A stretch of DNA of 64,000 nt from Spirochaetaceae bacterium (GTDB lineage Bacteria; Spirochaetota; Spirochaetia; Treponematales; Rectinemataceae), in assembly GCA_025356015.1 (NCBI GenBank), contig JANXYO010000103.1, forward strand, positions 1 to 64,000. The letters run 5' to 3'. Within the stretch, counting starts at the first letter, position 1, and every line of letters starts with the position of its first letter. The translations under genes were made by a program, and so were the position numbers. Below, piece by piece: positions 17,758 to 25,858 of the stretch. The notes beneath the pieces were generated by a model that worked only from the letters and a program-made list of their open reading frames with translations, was not told the origin of the DNA and did no database searches.

Positions 17758-19950
17758 TTAGGCCAGATCGAAATCCCCCCTGATCTCGGCCATCCGTCTT
17801 CCATAGGCCTCGCGGAGGCCCCAGAGCAAGGCTGGCTTGTCCTCGACGAGGGGGGCGGGAATGAAGTACGCGATCGAGTTGCCTTCGGAGCTGGAGTCGA
17901 AAAGCCTCCTGCCCTCGCCCACGATCGCTTCCTCCCCACAGAAGTCCCCGACGCCAAGGCGCACCATCTGCTTCCCCATGTAGCGCATCGAGCCCTTGCC
18001 CTGTGCGATGATGGTGATGCCCGCGGGCTCATCGAAGGACAGCCTGTCCCCGTCCTCATGCTTCATGAGCTCAACGCCGTCAGCGAGTTCGTCGAGGACG
18101 TCGAGGGAGCCAATCTCGAGGAATAGGGGCAGCCTCCGGAAGAAGGAGACGATGTCGTGGCGGGCCTCGACCGCCCAATGGTCGGGTCGGCCTGACACCA
18201 GGCCCCGGTAGCTCATCGCAGGGATCATCGTGGTGATGACGGCGCCAAAGGCGGTGTAGCCCGCGGAAGCGGGGACGCGATGCACGCACTCGACCCCACC
18301 GAGGATGGAACCCGGAGAGGAGGTCCTCGTGCGCCGGCCCGCGCGGTCCACGGCCTCGACGACCCCATGGAGCAGGAGGTGGACTGAGTCGACAGAGGCG
18401 CCCTCCCTAATGAGGACGGCACCGTCCTCGAAGCGCGTCGGCTCGTCCCGGGACAATAGGGCAAGCTCCTCTCCCCAGTTGGAGGCAAAGGCCCGCCTGA
18501 GGAGGGATTCCGCCCGCCGGGCGAGGTAGTCGAGGCTTGCGACCTTGAGGATGGTAAGCTCCCCGAAGGCGGCAACCCTGCCCACCGAGGGGCTGACCGG
18601 GCCGCTCGTGTGGCTGACGAATAGCGTGCCCGAGGCGTCCTTGGCGAAATCCTCAACCTCGCCGTGGATCATGCCCCCGCCCGCGTCGATCTTCTTCGCC
18701 TCGAAGGGTTCGAGGTATTCCGACTTGAATCTTCTCGCCGCGGAGGGGCGCAGGCCCGGCACCGAGGCATCGGCTGTCGTCATCGAGTCGATGACCCTGA
18801 ACGAGGTGAGATCGGCGTAGTGGGCATAGGTCAGCGCCTGCCTTCCCTTGCCGGAGCGGAAGCGCATGATGGAATTCTCAACCGGATGGGGCGAGAGGAT
18901 TGGCATCACCTCCATGCCATCGACATCGTTCCAGCTCCCCTCTTTGAGGTCGTGCACCTCGAAGTATCGGGAGAAATCCGCCTCCCGCAGCCCGGTGAGG
19001 GCGCAGAGCTTCTTCGTGGCCGAGGCGCGTACGCAGGGAAGGGCGAAATAGCGCAGCCTCCTGTCGGCCCGGAACAGGGCGGTTATCCCGATGAAGTGGT
19101 CGTCATGGGCATGGGTCTGGAACACCCCTGATAGCCCGCCAACCCCGATCCCGATCGCATCGAGGCTCTCCTCTATGTCCGGTCCGGCGTCGACCAGCCA
19201 GGCCTCGCCCCGGTGGATGACCACGCTCCCCATGCAGGGCCGAAGCGGATCCCAGCCGTCGCCCTCTCCGATGTGGACCACGGCAAAGTCCTCGAGGCTC
19301 GCAAGGCGCCGCGGGAGGGAGTAGGGAGCTGGCGTGACGGAGAAGGCCGTGGTGTCAAGGCTGACGGCGATGGACTCCTGGCCCAGCACGAACTCATATT
19401 GGTTGACTCCGCTGCGGTGCAGGCTCAGGGCTCCGCGAAGCGGGAGACTGTCCCGGTCGATAACGCGCAAATCGAGGAGTTCCCCCGTCCTCTTGCGGCG
19501 GCCGAAGGCGAACTTGAGCTTCATCCTCTCGAGTTCGGCGGCCTTGAAGCTCCTCATGCCTGTGGCCAGGACCTCGTCGGGGTCGAGGCCGTAGTTGCCG
19601 ACATAGATGTACGCGGCCTGGGCTTCGATCTGCGCCTTGAGCCCGATCAGCATGGGCCTTGCCCCGGTGTTGTTCGGGTGGGCGGGGACGATCATGCCCT
19701 GTCTGTACAGCATCTGGAGGATCGGGAATTCCGCGAGGTTCCTGAAACGCCCGTTCTGGACGGGGACCTCGCCGAGGAGTATCGCGTTCGGCCCGGTCTC
19801 GTACCTGGAGCCGTCCCGCTCGGCCTGGCGGATCACGGCCGCCTTCACCAGGTACTTCACGATGTTCTCGGGACAGCCGCAGAGCACAGAGAGGCCGACC
19901 TCGGGGACGTCCACGACAGAAACGCCCTCGATGATCGTGGTCTTCGTCAT
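17758..19950 (-). CDS. Multidomain protein: N-terminal unknown region, metallo-beta-lactamase fold, two cyclic-nucleotide-binding-like domains
   Basis: 730 residues. Residues 1-235 match nothing I recognise. Residues about 240-480 form a metallo-beta-lactamase-type domain with THAHDDH (HxHxDH metal motif) and later HPVEN and FVSHTSGP segments. The C-terminal part has two cNMP-binding-type beta-rolls: one with DGAVLIREGASVDSVHLLLHGVVEA, one with GDRLSFDEPAGITIIAQGKGSM and GDFCGEEAIVGEG. A metal-dependent phosphodiesterase or hydrolase gated by cAMP/cGMP is a reasonable hypothesis. GGAGG lies 6 nt before the ATG; TATACT (19973-19978, minus strand) is a likely -10. A class III cyclase and a CRP-like gene elsewhere in the window could be partners. 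Confidence 0.75.
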   Translation of the reverse strand: MTKTTIIEGVSVVDVPEVGLSVLCGCPENIVKYLVKAAVIRQAERDGSRYETGPNAILLGEVPVQNGRFRNLAEFPILQMLYRQGMIVPAHPNNTGARPMLIGLKAQIEAQAAYIYVGNYGLDPDEVLATGMRSFKAAELERMKLKFAFGRRKRTGELLDLRVIDRDSLPLRGALSLHRSGVNQYEFVLGQESIAVSLDTTAFSVTPAPYSLPRRLASLEDFAVVHIGEGDGWDPLRPCMGSVVIHRGEAWLVDAGPDIEESLDAIGIGVGGLSGVFQTHAHDDHFIGITALFRADRRLRYFALPCVRASATKKLCALTGLREADFSRYFEVHDLKEGSWNDVDGMEVMPILSPHPVENSIMRFRSGKGRQALTYAHYADLTSFRVIDSMTTADASVPGLRPSAARRFKSEYLEPFEAKKIDAGGGMIHGEVEDFAKDASGTLFVSHTSGPVSPSVGRVAAFGELTILKVASLDYLARRAESLLRRAFASNWGEELALLSRDEPTRFEDGAVLIREGASVDSVHLLLHGVVEAVDRAGRRTRTSSPGSILGGVECVHRVPASAGYTAFGAVITTMIPAMSYRGLVSGRPDHWAVEARHDIVSFFRRLPLFLEIGSLDVLDELADGVELMKHEDGDRLSFDEPAGITIIAQGKGSMRYMGKQMVRLGVGDFCGEEAIVGEGRRLFDSSSEGNSIAYFIPAPLVEDKPALLWGLREAYGRRMAEIRGDFDLA

Positions 19951-20043
19951 CGTGATCCTCCATCGCTTGAGGAGTATAGATCATTTTGGCCCCAGGCGCC
20001 TCTCCAGTGGAATTTCCCCGGGATTGCCGGTATGCTGGTGTGC

Positions 20044-20241
20044 GGCCGCAAGTGCGGCCCCCAAGGAGGATCAAGGACAGGAATACGGGGGGAAATAGCG
20101 CATGACCCTTCCCGGGCAGCTGCCGGGAAGCCGCCGATTTCGTGAGAGGCAGAATGCAAGACGAAATCGCGGGCGGTTCGTGAAGGTCCATGGATCCGCA
20201 GTTCGTCCAGTTTCGCTCGACTAGGCGTCGGAGCGAAACTG
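20044..20241 (+). repeat. Series of perfect hairpins in the glmS leader, upstream of the ribozyme
   Basis: Between the MBL-cNMP gene and glmS (616 nt without a protein gene) four strong stems precede the ribozyme: GGCCGC/GCGGCC (20044-20059), CTTCCCGG/CCGGGAAG (20108-20130), CGATTTCGT/ACGAAATCG (20135-20169), and an 11-bp stem CAGTTTCGCTC/GAGCGAAACTG (20208-20241). The last one covers the most likely ribozyme cleavage site. The section 19979-20043 shows nothing else; no convincing -35/-10 for glmS was found. Confidence 0.6.
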
Positions 20242-20458
20242 CGATGCGAGCCGGGATTCCTGTGCCTCCCGGCTCGCAGGTGACGAGGCAGAGGGTTTCC
20301 CGCCGCAGGGCGGGAATACGCGCCCGGACACATGGGCGCGGAAAATCGAGAGTTCAGCGGAAGCCCTCCGGGCGCGCCACGCCCGACCATCCACCCCTTC
20401 CAACATAAGTCCCTCCACAAGGCCGCGCGGGTAACCGAGCGGACAAAAGGAGGGGCAT
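20232..20458 (+). ncRNA. glmS ribozyme (glucosamine-6-phosphate-activated self-cleaving riboswitch)
   Basis: Directly upstream of glmS the conserved core is present in order: P1 hairpin with 11 perfect pairs (20245-20255/20268-20278), GACGAGG (20282-20288), GGGTTT (20293-20298), ATCGAGA (20345-20351), GCGGAAGCCCTCCGGG (20357-20372), P3 hairpin CGGGCG/CGCCCG (20369-20385), then stem CCCTCC/GGAGGG (20411-20416/20449-20454) enclosing a GTAA-capped stem (20423-20442) flanked by ACAA and ACAAAA, exactly the 3' domain layout of the Bacillus ribozyme. Two extra hairpins (20297-20316 and 20320-20340) are inserted between GGGTTT and ATCGAGA. Cleavage is probably at A20232/G20233. Binding of GlcN6P would trigger cleavage and lower glmS expression. 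Confidence 0.85.
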
Positions 20459-20523
20459 GGCTCGCACGGAAAATGTCGCTGCTCGAACCATCCCGGAGCT
20501 TACGCTCCGGGACGGCGAGCCAT
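20457..20523 (+). promoter_or_regulatory. Branched stem between ribozyme and glmS start
   Basis: ATGGCTCGC (20457-20465) pairs perfectly with GCGAGCCAT (20515-20523), enclosing a 9-bp hairpin TCCCGGAGC-TTAC-GCTCCGGGA (20491-20512). It sits 43 nt before the glmS ATG. It has no U-tract, so a terminator role is doubtful; it may stabilise the cleaved or uncleaved mRNA. Confidence 0.5.
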
Positions 20524-20566
20524 CCTAAAGCGGCTCTTTCCGGACCGATATGGGAGGGTATAAACC

Positions 20567-22408
20567 ATGTGTGGAATTGTGGGCTATGTCGGCCCGCGCC
20601 AGGCGGCGCCGGTCATTCTCGAGGGGCTCAAACGGCTTGAGTACCGCGGATACGACTCCGCCGGGCTCGCTGCGATGAACGGCGGCGGCATCGATATCCG
20701 GCGGGACGTGGGGAAACTGCGCAACCTCGCCTCGCTCTGCGAGCGCGAGCCGATAGCAGGATGCACAGGCATAGGACATACACGATGGGCGACCCACGGA
20801 GCGCCGTCTGAGCGCAACGCCCACCCCCACCTGAGCGACGGGGGCCTCGTCGTCGTGGTCCAGAACGGGATCGTGGAGAACTTCGTCGCCCTCAAGGCCG
20901 AGCTTTCCGCCGAGGGAGCGAAGTTCAAGTCGGACACGGACACCGAGGTGATCGCGAACCTCATCGAGCGCTTCATGTCCGGAGGCCTCCCGCTCGAGCA
21001 GGCAATGCGGAAGACCCTGTCCCGCCTCAAGGGATCGAATGTCGTCGTGGCCATGTCTCCACGGGATCCGGGCAAGATCGCGGTGGCCAGGATCGGGAAC
21101 GCCGGCGGCGTGGCAGTGGGCCTGGGAGAGGGAGAGACCTTCATCGCCTCGGATGTGCCGGCCATCCTCGAGCATACGAGGCGGATGGCCTTCCTCGAAT
21201 CGGGATGGATGGCGATAGTGACAAGCGAGGGCGCGGCCTTCGGCACCCTGGACGGGGCAGTTGTCCAACCCGAGATCCATTCGATCGCATGGGACCTCGT
21301 GGCCGCCGAGAAGGGCGAGTATCGCCACTTCATGCAGAAGGAGATCCACGAGCAGGTCCGCTCCCTCACCGACACGATCGGCGGCCGGGTGGACTTCCAG
21401 ACCGGGCAGGTGTCCCTGGCCGACCTTCACCTCGACGAGGCCCTCGCGAAGCGGATAAAGAAGATTGTCATCGTCGCCTGCGGGACCGCAGCCCACGCGG
21501 GGATGGTCGGGAAGATGATGATCGAAAGCCTTGCGCGTCTCCCTGTCGAGGTCGACATCGCCTCCGAATTCCGCTACCGCGACCCCCTCGTCGACGAGAA
21601 CACCGTGGTGCTCGCCATCAGCCAGTCGGGCGAGACGGCAGACACCCTCGCAGCCATGGAAGAGGCGCGCAAGAAGGGCGCAATCCTCTGGAGCATCGTC
21701 AATGTCATAGGCTCCCAGCTAATGCGCTCGTCCATGGGATGGATCACCATGCAGTCAGGACCAGAGATCGGCGTCGCCTCGACCAAGGCATTCACCGCTC
21801 CCCTCATCGACCTCTACCTGCTTGCCATGAGGCTCGGAGAGCTTCGCGGGATACTCGACCCCGGGCGGCTTCGCGAACTCGCCCAGGACCTCGCGAGGAT
21901 TCCGGACCTGGTCGGACGCATACTCGAGCGGGAGGGCCTCATTGAGGTTCTCGCGCGCAAGATGCGCGACACCTCCCACTGCCTCTATCTGGGACGGGGG
22001 ATCAACATGCCCATCGCCTACGAAGGCGCGCTAAAGCTCAAGGAGATCTCCTACATCCATGCCGAGGGCTACCCCGCAGGAGAGATGAAGCACGGTCCGA
22101 TCGCCCTGGTCGAAAAGGACATGCCCGTCCTCGTCATCGCTACCAAGGACCAGTGGTATGACAAGATGCTGAGCCAGGTAGAGCAGGCCAAGGCCCGCGG
22201 GGGCTACGTGATCGCCGTCGCGACCGACGGCGACGGGCTAATAGCGGAGAAGGCCGACCACGTGCTTTACGTGCCCGAGTGTCCCTGGCTCCTCAGCCCG
22301 GTCCTGACCGTCCTCCCCCTCCAGCTCCTTGCCTACCACATTGCGGTGCTCCGTGGCTGCGATGTCGACCAGCCGAGGAACCTCGCGAAGAGCGTCACGG
22401 TGGAGTAA
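20567..22408 (+). CDS. glmS: Glutamine-fructose-6-phosphate aminotransferase (isomerising)
   Basis: 613 residues, normal for GlmS. The N-terminal class II glutamine amidotransferase domain starts MCGIVGYVG, with Cys2 the nucleophile after Met removal, followed by YRGYDSAG and HTRWATHG. Two SIS sugar-isomerase domains follow (VACGTAAHAG, SQSGETADT, and the C-terminal YIHAEGYPAGEMKHGP and LAKSVTVE). It makes glucosamine-6-phosphate, first step of the amino-sugar pathway to peptidoglycan. The RBS is GGGAGG 8 nt before the ATG. Feedback through the upstream ribozyme is expected. Confidence 0.97.
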   Translation: MCGIVGYVGPRQAAPVILEGLKRLEYRGYDSAGLAAMNGGGIDIRRDVGKLRNLASLCEREPIAGCTGIGHTRWATHGAPSERNAHPHLSDGGLVVVVQNGIVENFVALKAELSAEGAKFKSDTDTEVIANLIERFMSGGLPLEQAMRKTLSRLKGSNVVVAMSPRDPGKIAVARIGNAGGVAVGLGEGETFIASDVPAILEHTRRMAFLESGWMAIVTSEGAAFGTLDGAVVQPEIHSIAWDLVAAEKGEYRHFMQKEIHEQVRSLTDTIGGRVDFQTGQVSLADLHLDEALAKRIKKIVIVACGTAAHAGMVGKMMIESLARLPVEVDIASEFRYRDPLVDENTVVLAISQSGETADTLAAMEEARKKGAILWSIVNVIGSQLMRSSMGWITMQSGPEIGVASTKAFTAPLIDLYLLAMRLGELRGILDPGRLRELAQDLARIPDLVGRILEREGLIEVLARKMRDTSHCLYLGRGINMPIAYEGALKLKEISYIHAEGYPAGEMKHGPIALVEKDMPVLVIATKDQWYDKMLSQVEQAKARGGYVIAVATDGDGLIAEKADHVLYVPECPWLLSPVLTVLPLQLLAYHIAVLRGCDVDQPRNLAKSVTVE

Positions 22409-22419
22409 AGCCCTCGATC

Positions 22420-23298
22420 CTAGGCGGGGGGCCGGCGCCCCGAGGCCCCGCCCCTCGCCTTCCATCCCCCGCTCGATCCGATCGCGGCGCCTGAGATGAT
22501 GAGCCCCATCGCGAGACCGGCCGCGGTGGTGAAGGGCTTGCCGCCGAGGACCACCAGGTTCAGCGTGGACAAGAGGGGCGTAATGTAGGCGAGGGATCCG
22601 ATCACCCGTGGATCTCCGCGTTTGATCGAGGCGTCCCATGCATAGAAGGCCGCCCCCATCGGTCCAAGGCCAAGGAGCGCGAGAAAGAGCCAGTCGGCCG
22701 GGAACAGGTTGAGGGGGATCGGTGAAGCCAGGTTCCCAAGGCCGAAACAGGCCAGGGAAAGCATACCCGAGGCCAGGCAGAATCCCCCCACCGCTCCCGT
22801 GGGGAAGGGGGCCACCCGCTTTGTCAGCAGGGAATAGCTGGCCCAGACGAAGGCCGCGGCTGCGGCCAGAAGATAGCCGCCCAGATGCGAGAGATCGGGA
22901 GAGAGCCTGCCGCCAGAGACGATGATGAAGGCCCCCGAGAGACCCAGGAGGGCCCCGGCGATGTGCCTGGCTCCCAGCCTCATGCCGGGGAGGAAAATAG
23001 GGCTCAGAACAACGATGAGAAGTGGCCACAGGTAGTTGAGGAGGTTGGCCTCGACCGCTGGCGCCGCGCGGAAGGCCGTGAAGAGGAGGAAGTGGTATCC
23101 GAAGATGCCGCCCACCCCGATCGCGAAGGTCAGAAGGGGTAGTTTCCAGTCGCGGGCCCGGAAGGCCCCCGCGAGGCCCCCGACGCAAAGCGCCACCCCC
23201 ACGGAGAACAGGGGCGGCAGGTGGGCCACCTTGGTGCCGAGGAGGGCGAGGCTGCTCCAGATCCCTATTGCGCACAACGCGAGCCCTATCGATGCCAT
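22420..23298 (-). CDS. EamA/DMT-superfamily permease
   Basis: 292 residues with about ten hydrophobic segments arranged as two EamA repeats (first repeat ending near 145; second begins LGGYLLAAAAAFVWASYSLL). Such proteins export metabolites or amino acids across the inner membrane; substrate unknown. Start at 23298 follows GGGGGAG by 6 nt and begins immediately with the first TM helix; the frame extends 25 codons further but that region has no coding character. Convergent with glmS, 11 nt apart. Confidence 0.85.
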   Translation of the reverse strand: MASIGLALCAIGIWSSLALLGTKVAHLPPLFSVGVALCVGGLAGAFRARDWKLPLLTFAIGVGGIFGYHFLLFTAFRAAPAVEANLLNYLWPLLIVVLSPIFLPGMRLGARHIAGALLGLSGAFIIVSGGRLSPDLSHLGGYLLAAAAAFVWASYSLLTKRVAPFPTGAVGGFCLASGMLSLACFGLGNLASPIPLNLFPADWLFLALLGLGPMGAAFYAWDASIKRGDPRVIGSLAYITPLLSTLNLVVLGGKPFTTAAGLAMGLIISGAAIGSSGGWKARGGASGRRPPA

Positions 23299-23426
23299 CG
23301 AGGCTCCCCCCTTCCCCTGCGGCTCACAGAGCCTGCCGGGCGGCCAACTATAATCCCGCCCGCGCGGGGGCACAAGGAGCCGGCCTCCAAAGGAGCTGCG
23401 GGGACTCCTTGGCGCCGCAGGGAGGA

Positions 23427-23445
23427 TCAGGTATCCTCCCTTACC
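23427..23445 (+). promoter_or_regulatory. Hairpin covering the ribosome-binding site of the FAD dehydrogenase
   Basis: GGAGGAT (about 23421-23427) and ATCCTCC (about 23433-23439) are exact complements separated by 5 nt and lie directly before the GTG start. Pairing would hide the SD and bring the stem next to the start codon. A TATAAT at 23349-23354 may be the -10 of this transcript. Confidence 0.35.
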
Positions 23446-24723
23446 GTGGAAAGCTACGACGTCGTCATAATCGGCTCCGGTCCCGCTGGGCTCGGCGCCG
23501 CCTTCGAGCTCCTCGGCCGAAGGCCAGGAACGAGCGTGCTCATGCTCGACAAGAACGATTTCTCCTCAGGCGGCCTGCGGAACGACTGTAAGATGAACTT
23601 CACCTGGCCCATCGGCTTTCCCGAGCTCTGCTGGACAAGCCGGGAGGCGGGAGCCTACCTCGGCCGCGTCGAGGCCTTCCTCGCTCCCAAGATCATGGAG
23701 AAGCGCAACATCGAGGTGTATGCGAGGCGCGCCGAGAAGATTGGCGTGGCTCTCCTCGAAATCAGACAGGCCCACCTGGGCACCGATGGCGGCCTCGAGC
23801 TGATCAAGCGGCTCATGCAAAGGCTCGGGGAACTCGGCGCGTCTCTCTCCCTTGGCGAGCGCGCCCTCTCACTCGACTCAGGCGCGCGTGTCCTCCGTAC
23901 CGACCGCAGGGAGCTTAGGTACCGCAACCTCGTCATAGCCCCGGGAAGGGGAGGATTCGCCTTCCTCCAGGAACTGATGGCGGCGGCGGCTGTCGAGTTC
24001 ACCGACAACATCGTGGACGTCGGGATACGGATCGAGACCGGCGAGGAACGATACCCAATCGTGCGAGACTACTACGATCCCAAGTTCCTCTTCCCCAAGA
24101 AGACCAGGACCTTCTGCACCAATTCCCGGGCCGCCTACGTGGTGCAGGAGAAATACGAGGACAGGGACGGTGGCGTCTGGTACAGCGTAAACGGGCATTC
24201 CTGGTCGGGATCCAGGCCTCCGAACGGCCTCGTCAATTTCGCCCTCCTCAAGACCGTCACCCTCACGGAGCCCCTGGCCTCGGGCCAGGCCTATGCGCGC
24301 ATGCTGGGCATCCAGGCTGCCCTCCTTGGCGGGGGCAGGCCCATAATGCAGAGGATAGGCGATTTCAGGCTCGGCAAGCGCTCCACCCGGGAGGCCTTCT
24401 CGGGGGATCTCTACGACTTCGAGCCGACCCTTCCCTCGGCCACTCCCGGCGACATAGGCCTGGTGGCGCCGGCCAAGGTAATGCGCGCCCTCTGGAACGC
24501 GATGAAGCTCCTCGACACCATAGTCCCGGGCCTCCTACACCCGAGCACCATTATGTACTATCCCGAGATCAAGCTCTACGCCAACCGACCGGTCTTCATG
24601 GATGCAAACTTCCGCGCGGCCCCGGGACTCTACCTGGTCGGGGACGGGGCGGGAACGAGCAGAGGGATCACCGCGGCCTGGGCCTCGGGCATGCGGGCGG
24701 CCGACGGCATCCTCTCATCCTAG
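23446..24723 (+). CDS. FAD-dependent dehydrogenase (COG2509-like)
   Basis: 425 residues. The N terminus is a Rossmann dinucleotide motif, DVVIIGSGPAGLGAAFELL, and the C terminus is the FAD-closing motif GLYLVGDGAGTSRGITAAWASG. Overall layout matches the uncharacterised FAD dehydrogenases of COG2509. Reaction unknown. The GTG at 23446 is the only sensible start before the Rossmann motif. Just before it GGAGGAT and ATCCTCC form a 7-bp hairpin, so the only SD-like sequence is paired. The downstream ferritin-VIT gene starts 19 nt after the stop and is likely co-transcribed. Confidence 0.8.
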   Translation: MESYDVVIIGSGPAGLGAAFELLGRRPGTSVLMLDKNDFSSGGLRNDCKMNFTWPIGFPELCWTSREAGAYLGRVEAFLAPKIMEKRNIEVYARRAEKIGVALLEIRQAHLGTDGGLELIKRLMQRLGELGASLSLGERALSLDSGARVLRTDRRELRYRNLVIAPGRGGFAFLQELMAAAAVEFTDNIVDVGIRIETGEERYPIVRDYYDPKFLFPKKTRTFCTNSRAAYVVQEKYEDRDGGVWYSVNGHSWSGSRPPNGLVNFALLKTVTLTEPLASGQAYARMLGIQAALLGGGRPIMQRIGDFRLGKRSTREAFSGDLYDFEPTLPSATPGDIGLVAPAKVMRALWNAMKLLDTIVPGLLHPSTIMYYPEIKLYANRPVFMDANFRAAPGLYLVGDGAGTSRGITAAWASGMRAADGILSS

Positions 24724-24742
24724 GCGAAGGAGCCCTGACAAC

Positions 24743-25858
24743 ATGGTGAAGACCGACATCGCCCGTGCGAAGGCCCATCTCAAGGAAGAACGAGAGGCTG
24801 CATACCTCTATGGCAGGCTCGCCGCGGCCGAGCCCAACGAAAACATAGCCTCGATCTATTCCCGCCTCGCCGAGACCGAGACCCGCCACGCCGCCTTCTG
24901 GGAAGCCAAGCTTGTCGAGGCCGGGGCGGCGGTCGGCATCTTCAGGCCGGGCTTCAGGACCAGGCTCTCGGCCGGCATCGGCGACCGCTTTGGACCCTCG
25001 TCCGTCATCAGTGCCCTGGCCGCGACCGAACGGAATGCCGCGGGAAGCTACGATTCCGAGCCGGGCGCCGAGTCCTTGGTCGGCGATGAGAAGTCCCACG
25101 CCAGGGTCTTCAGCCTCATGGCAGGCGCAGCCAGCGGCATGGCTGGCGGTGATGTGGCCAGATTCGAGGGGCGACATCGCTCTGGTGGGAATGCCCTCAG
25201 GGCCGGAACCCTGGGAGCCAATGACGGCCTGCTCTCGGTCTACAGCCTGGTAATGGGAGTAGCGGGCGCCGGGGTGGGGAAACGCGAGATCCTCCTCACA
25301 GGGATCGCGGGCCTCCTTGCCGGCGCCCTGTCGATGGCCCTGGGAGAGTGGATCTCGGTGCAGAGCTCGCGCGAGCTCTACGAGCACCAGGTCGAGGTCG
25401 AGAGGGAGGAGCTCGCCGACAATCCCGAGGAAGAGGCCGAGGAACTCGCCCTCATCTACATGGCCAAGGGTGTGGACGCCGAGCAGGCCCAGAAGATTGC
25501 ACGCGGCATCATCGGCAAGGGCGGAGAGGCTGCGCTCGATACCCTCGTCCGGGAGGAACTCGCGATCGACCGTTCTGAGCTCGGGGGCTCGGCCTGGGAA
25601 GCCGCCTTCACTTCTTTCGGCCTCTTCGCCCTTGGGGCCGCCATCCCGGTTGTGCCCTACCTCTTTCTTTCGGGGATGGCCGGCATCGCAACAAGCTCCC
25701 TCGCGAGCGCCCTTGGCCTCTTCGGGATCGGGGCCATCACGACCCTCATGACGGGCAAGAAGCCAGTGGTCCAGGGCCTGAGGCAGGTGGCGATCGGCAT
25801 CGCCGCGGCTGCCTGCACCTATGGGGTCGGACGACTCATAGGGGTCGCGATCAGCTAG
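24743..25858 (+). CDS. Ferritin-like domain fused to VIT1/CCC1 transporter (MbfA-type iron exporter)
   Basis: 371 residues. The first about 140 form a ferritin/rubrerythrin-like four-helix region with EEREAAYLYGRL, ETETRHAAFW and DEKSHARVF supplying Glu/His metal ligands. The C-terminal part is a VIT1/CCC1 membrane domain starting RAGTLGANDGLLSVYSLVMGVAGAG, with about five TM helices and an acidic cytoplasmic loop (EVEREELADNPEEEAEEL). Family precedent is MbfA, which exports iron and protects against iron/peroxide stress. RBS AAGGAG lies 10 nt before the ATG. The stop shares CTAG with truA. Confidence 0.88.
   Translation: MVKTDIARAKAHLKEEREAAYLYGRLAAAEPNENIASIYSRLAETETRHAAFWEAKLVEAGAAVGIFRPGFRTRLSAGIGDRFGPSSVISALAATERNAAGSYDSEPGAESLVGDEKSHARVFSLMAGAASGMAGGDVARFEGRHRSGGNALRAGTLGANDGLLSVYSLVMGVAGAGVGKREILLTGIAGLLAGALSMALGEWISVQSSRELYEHQVEVEREELADNPEEEAEELALIYMAKGVDAEQAQKIARGIIGKGGEAALDTLVREELAIDRSELGGSAWEAAFTSFGLFALGAAIPVVPYLFLSGMAGIATSSLASALGLFGIGAITTLMTGKKPVVQGLRQVAIGIAAAACTYGVGRLIGVAIS

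Noticed and set aside
20044-20169. Hairpin cluster as a CRISPR array or REP element
   Set aside because: The stems differ in sequence and spacing, and there is no repeat-spacer pattern or cas gene.
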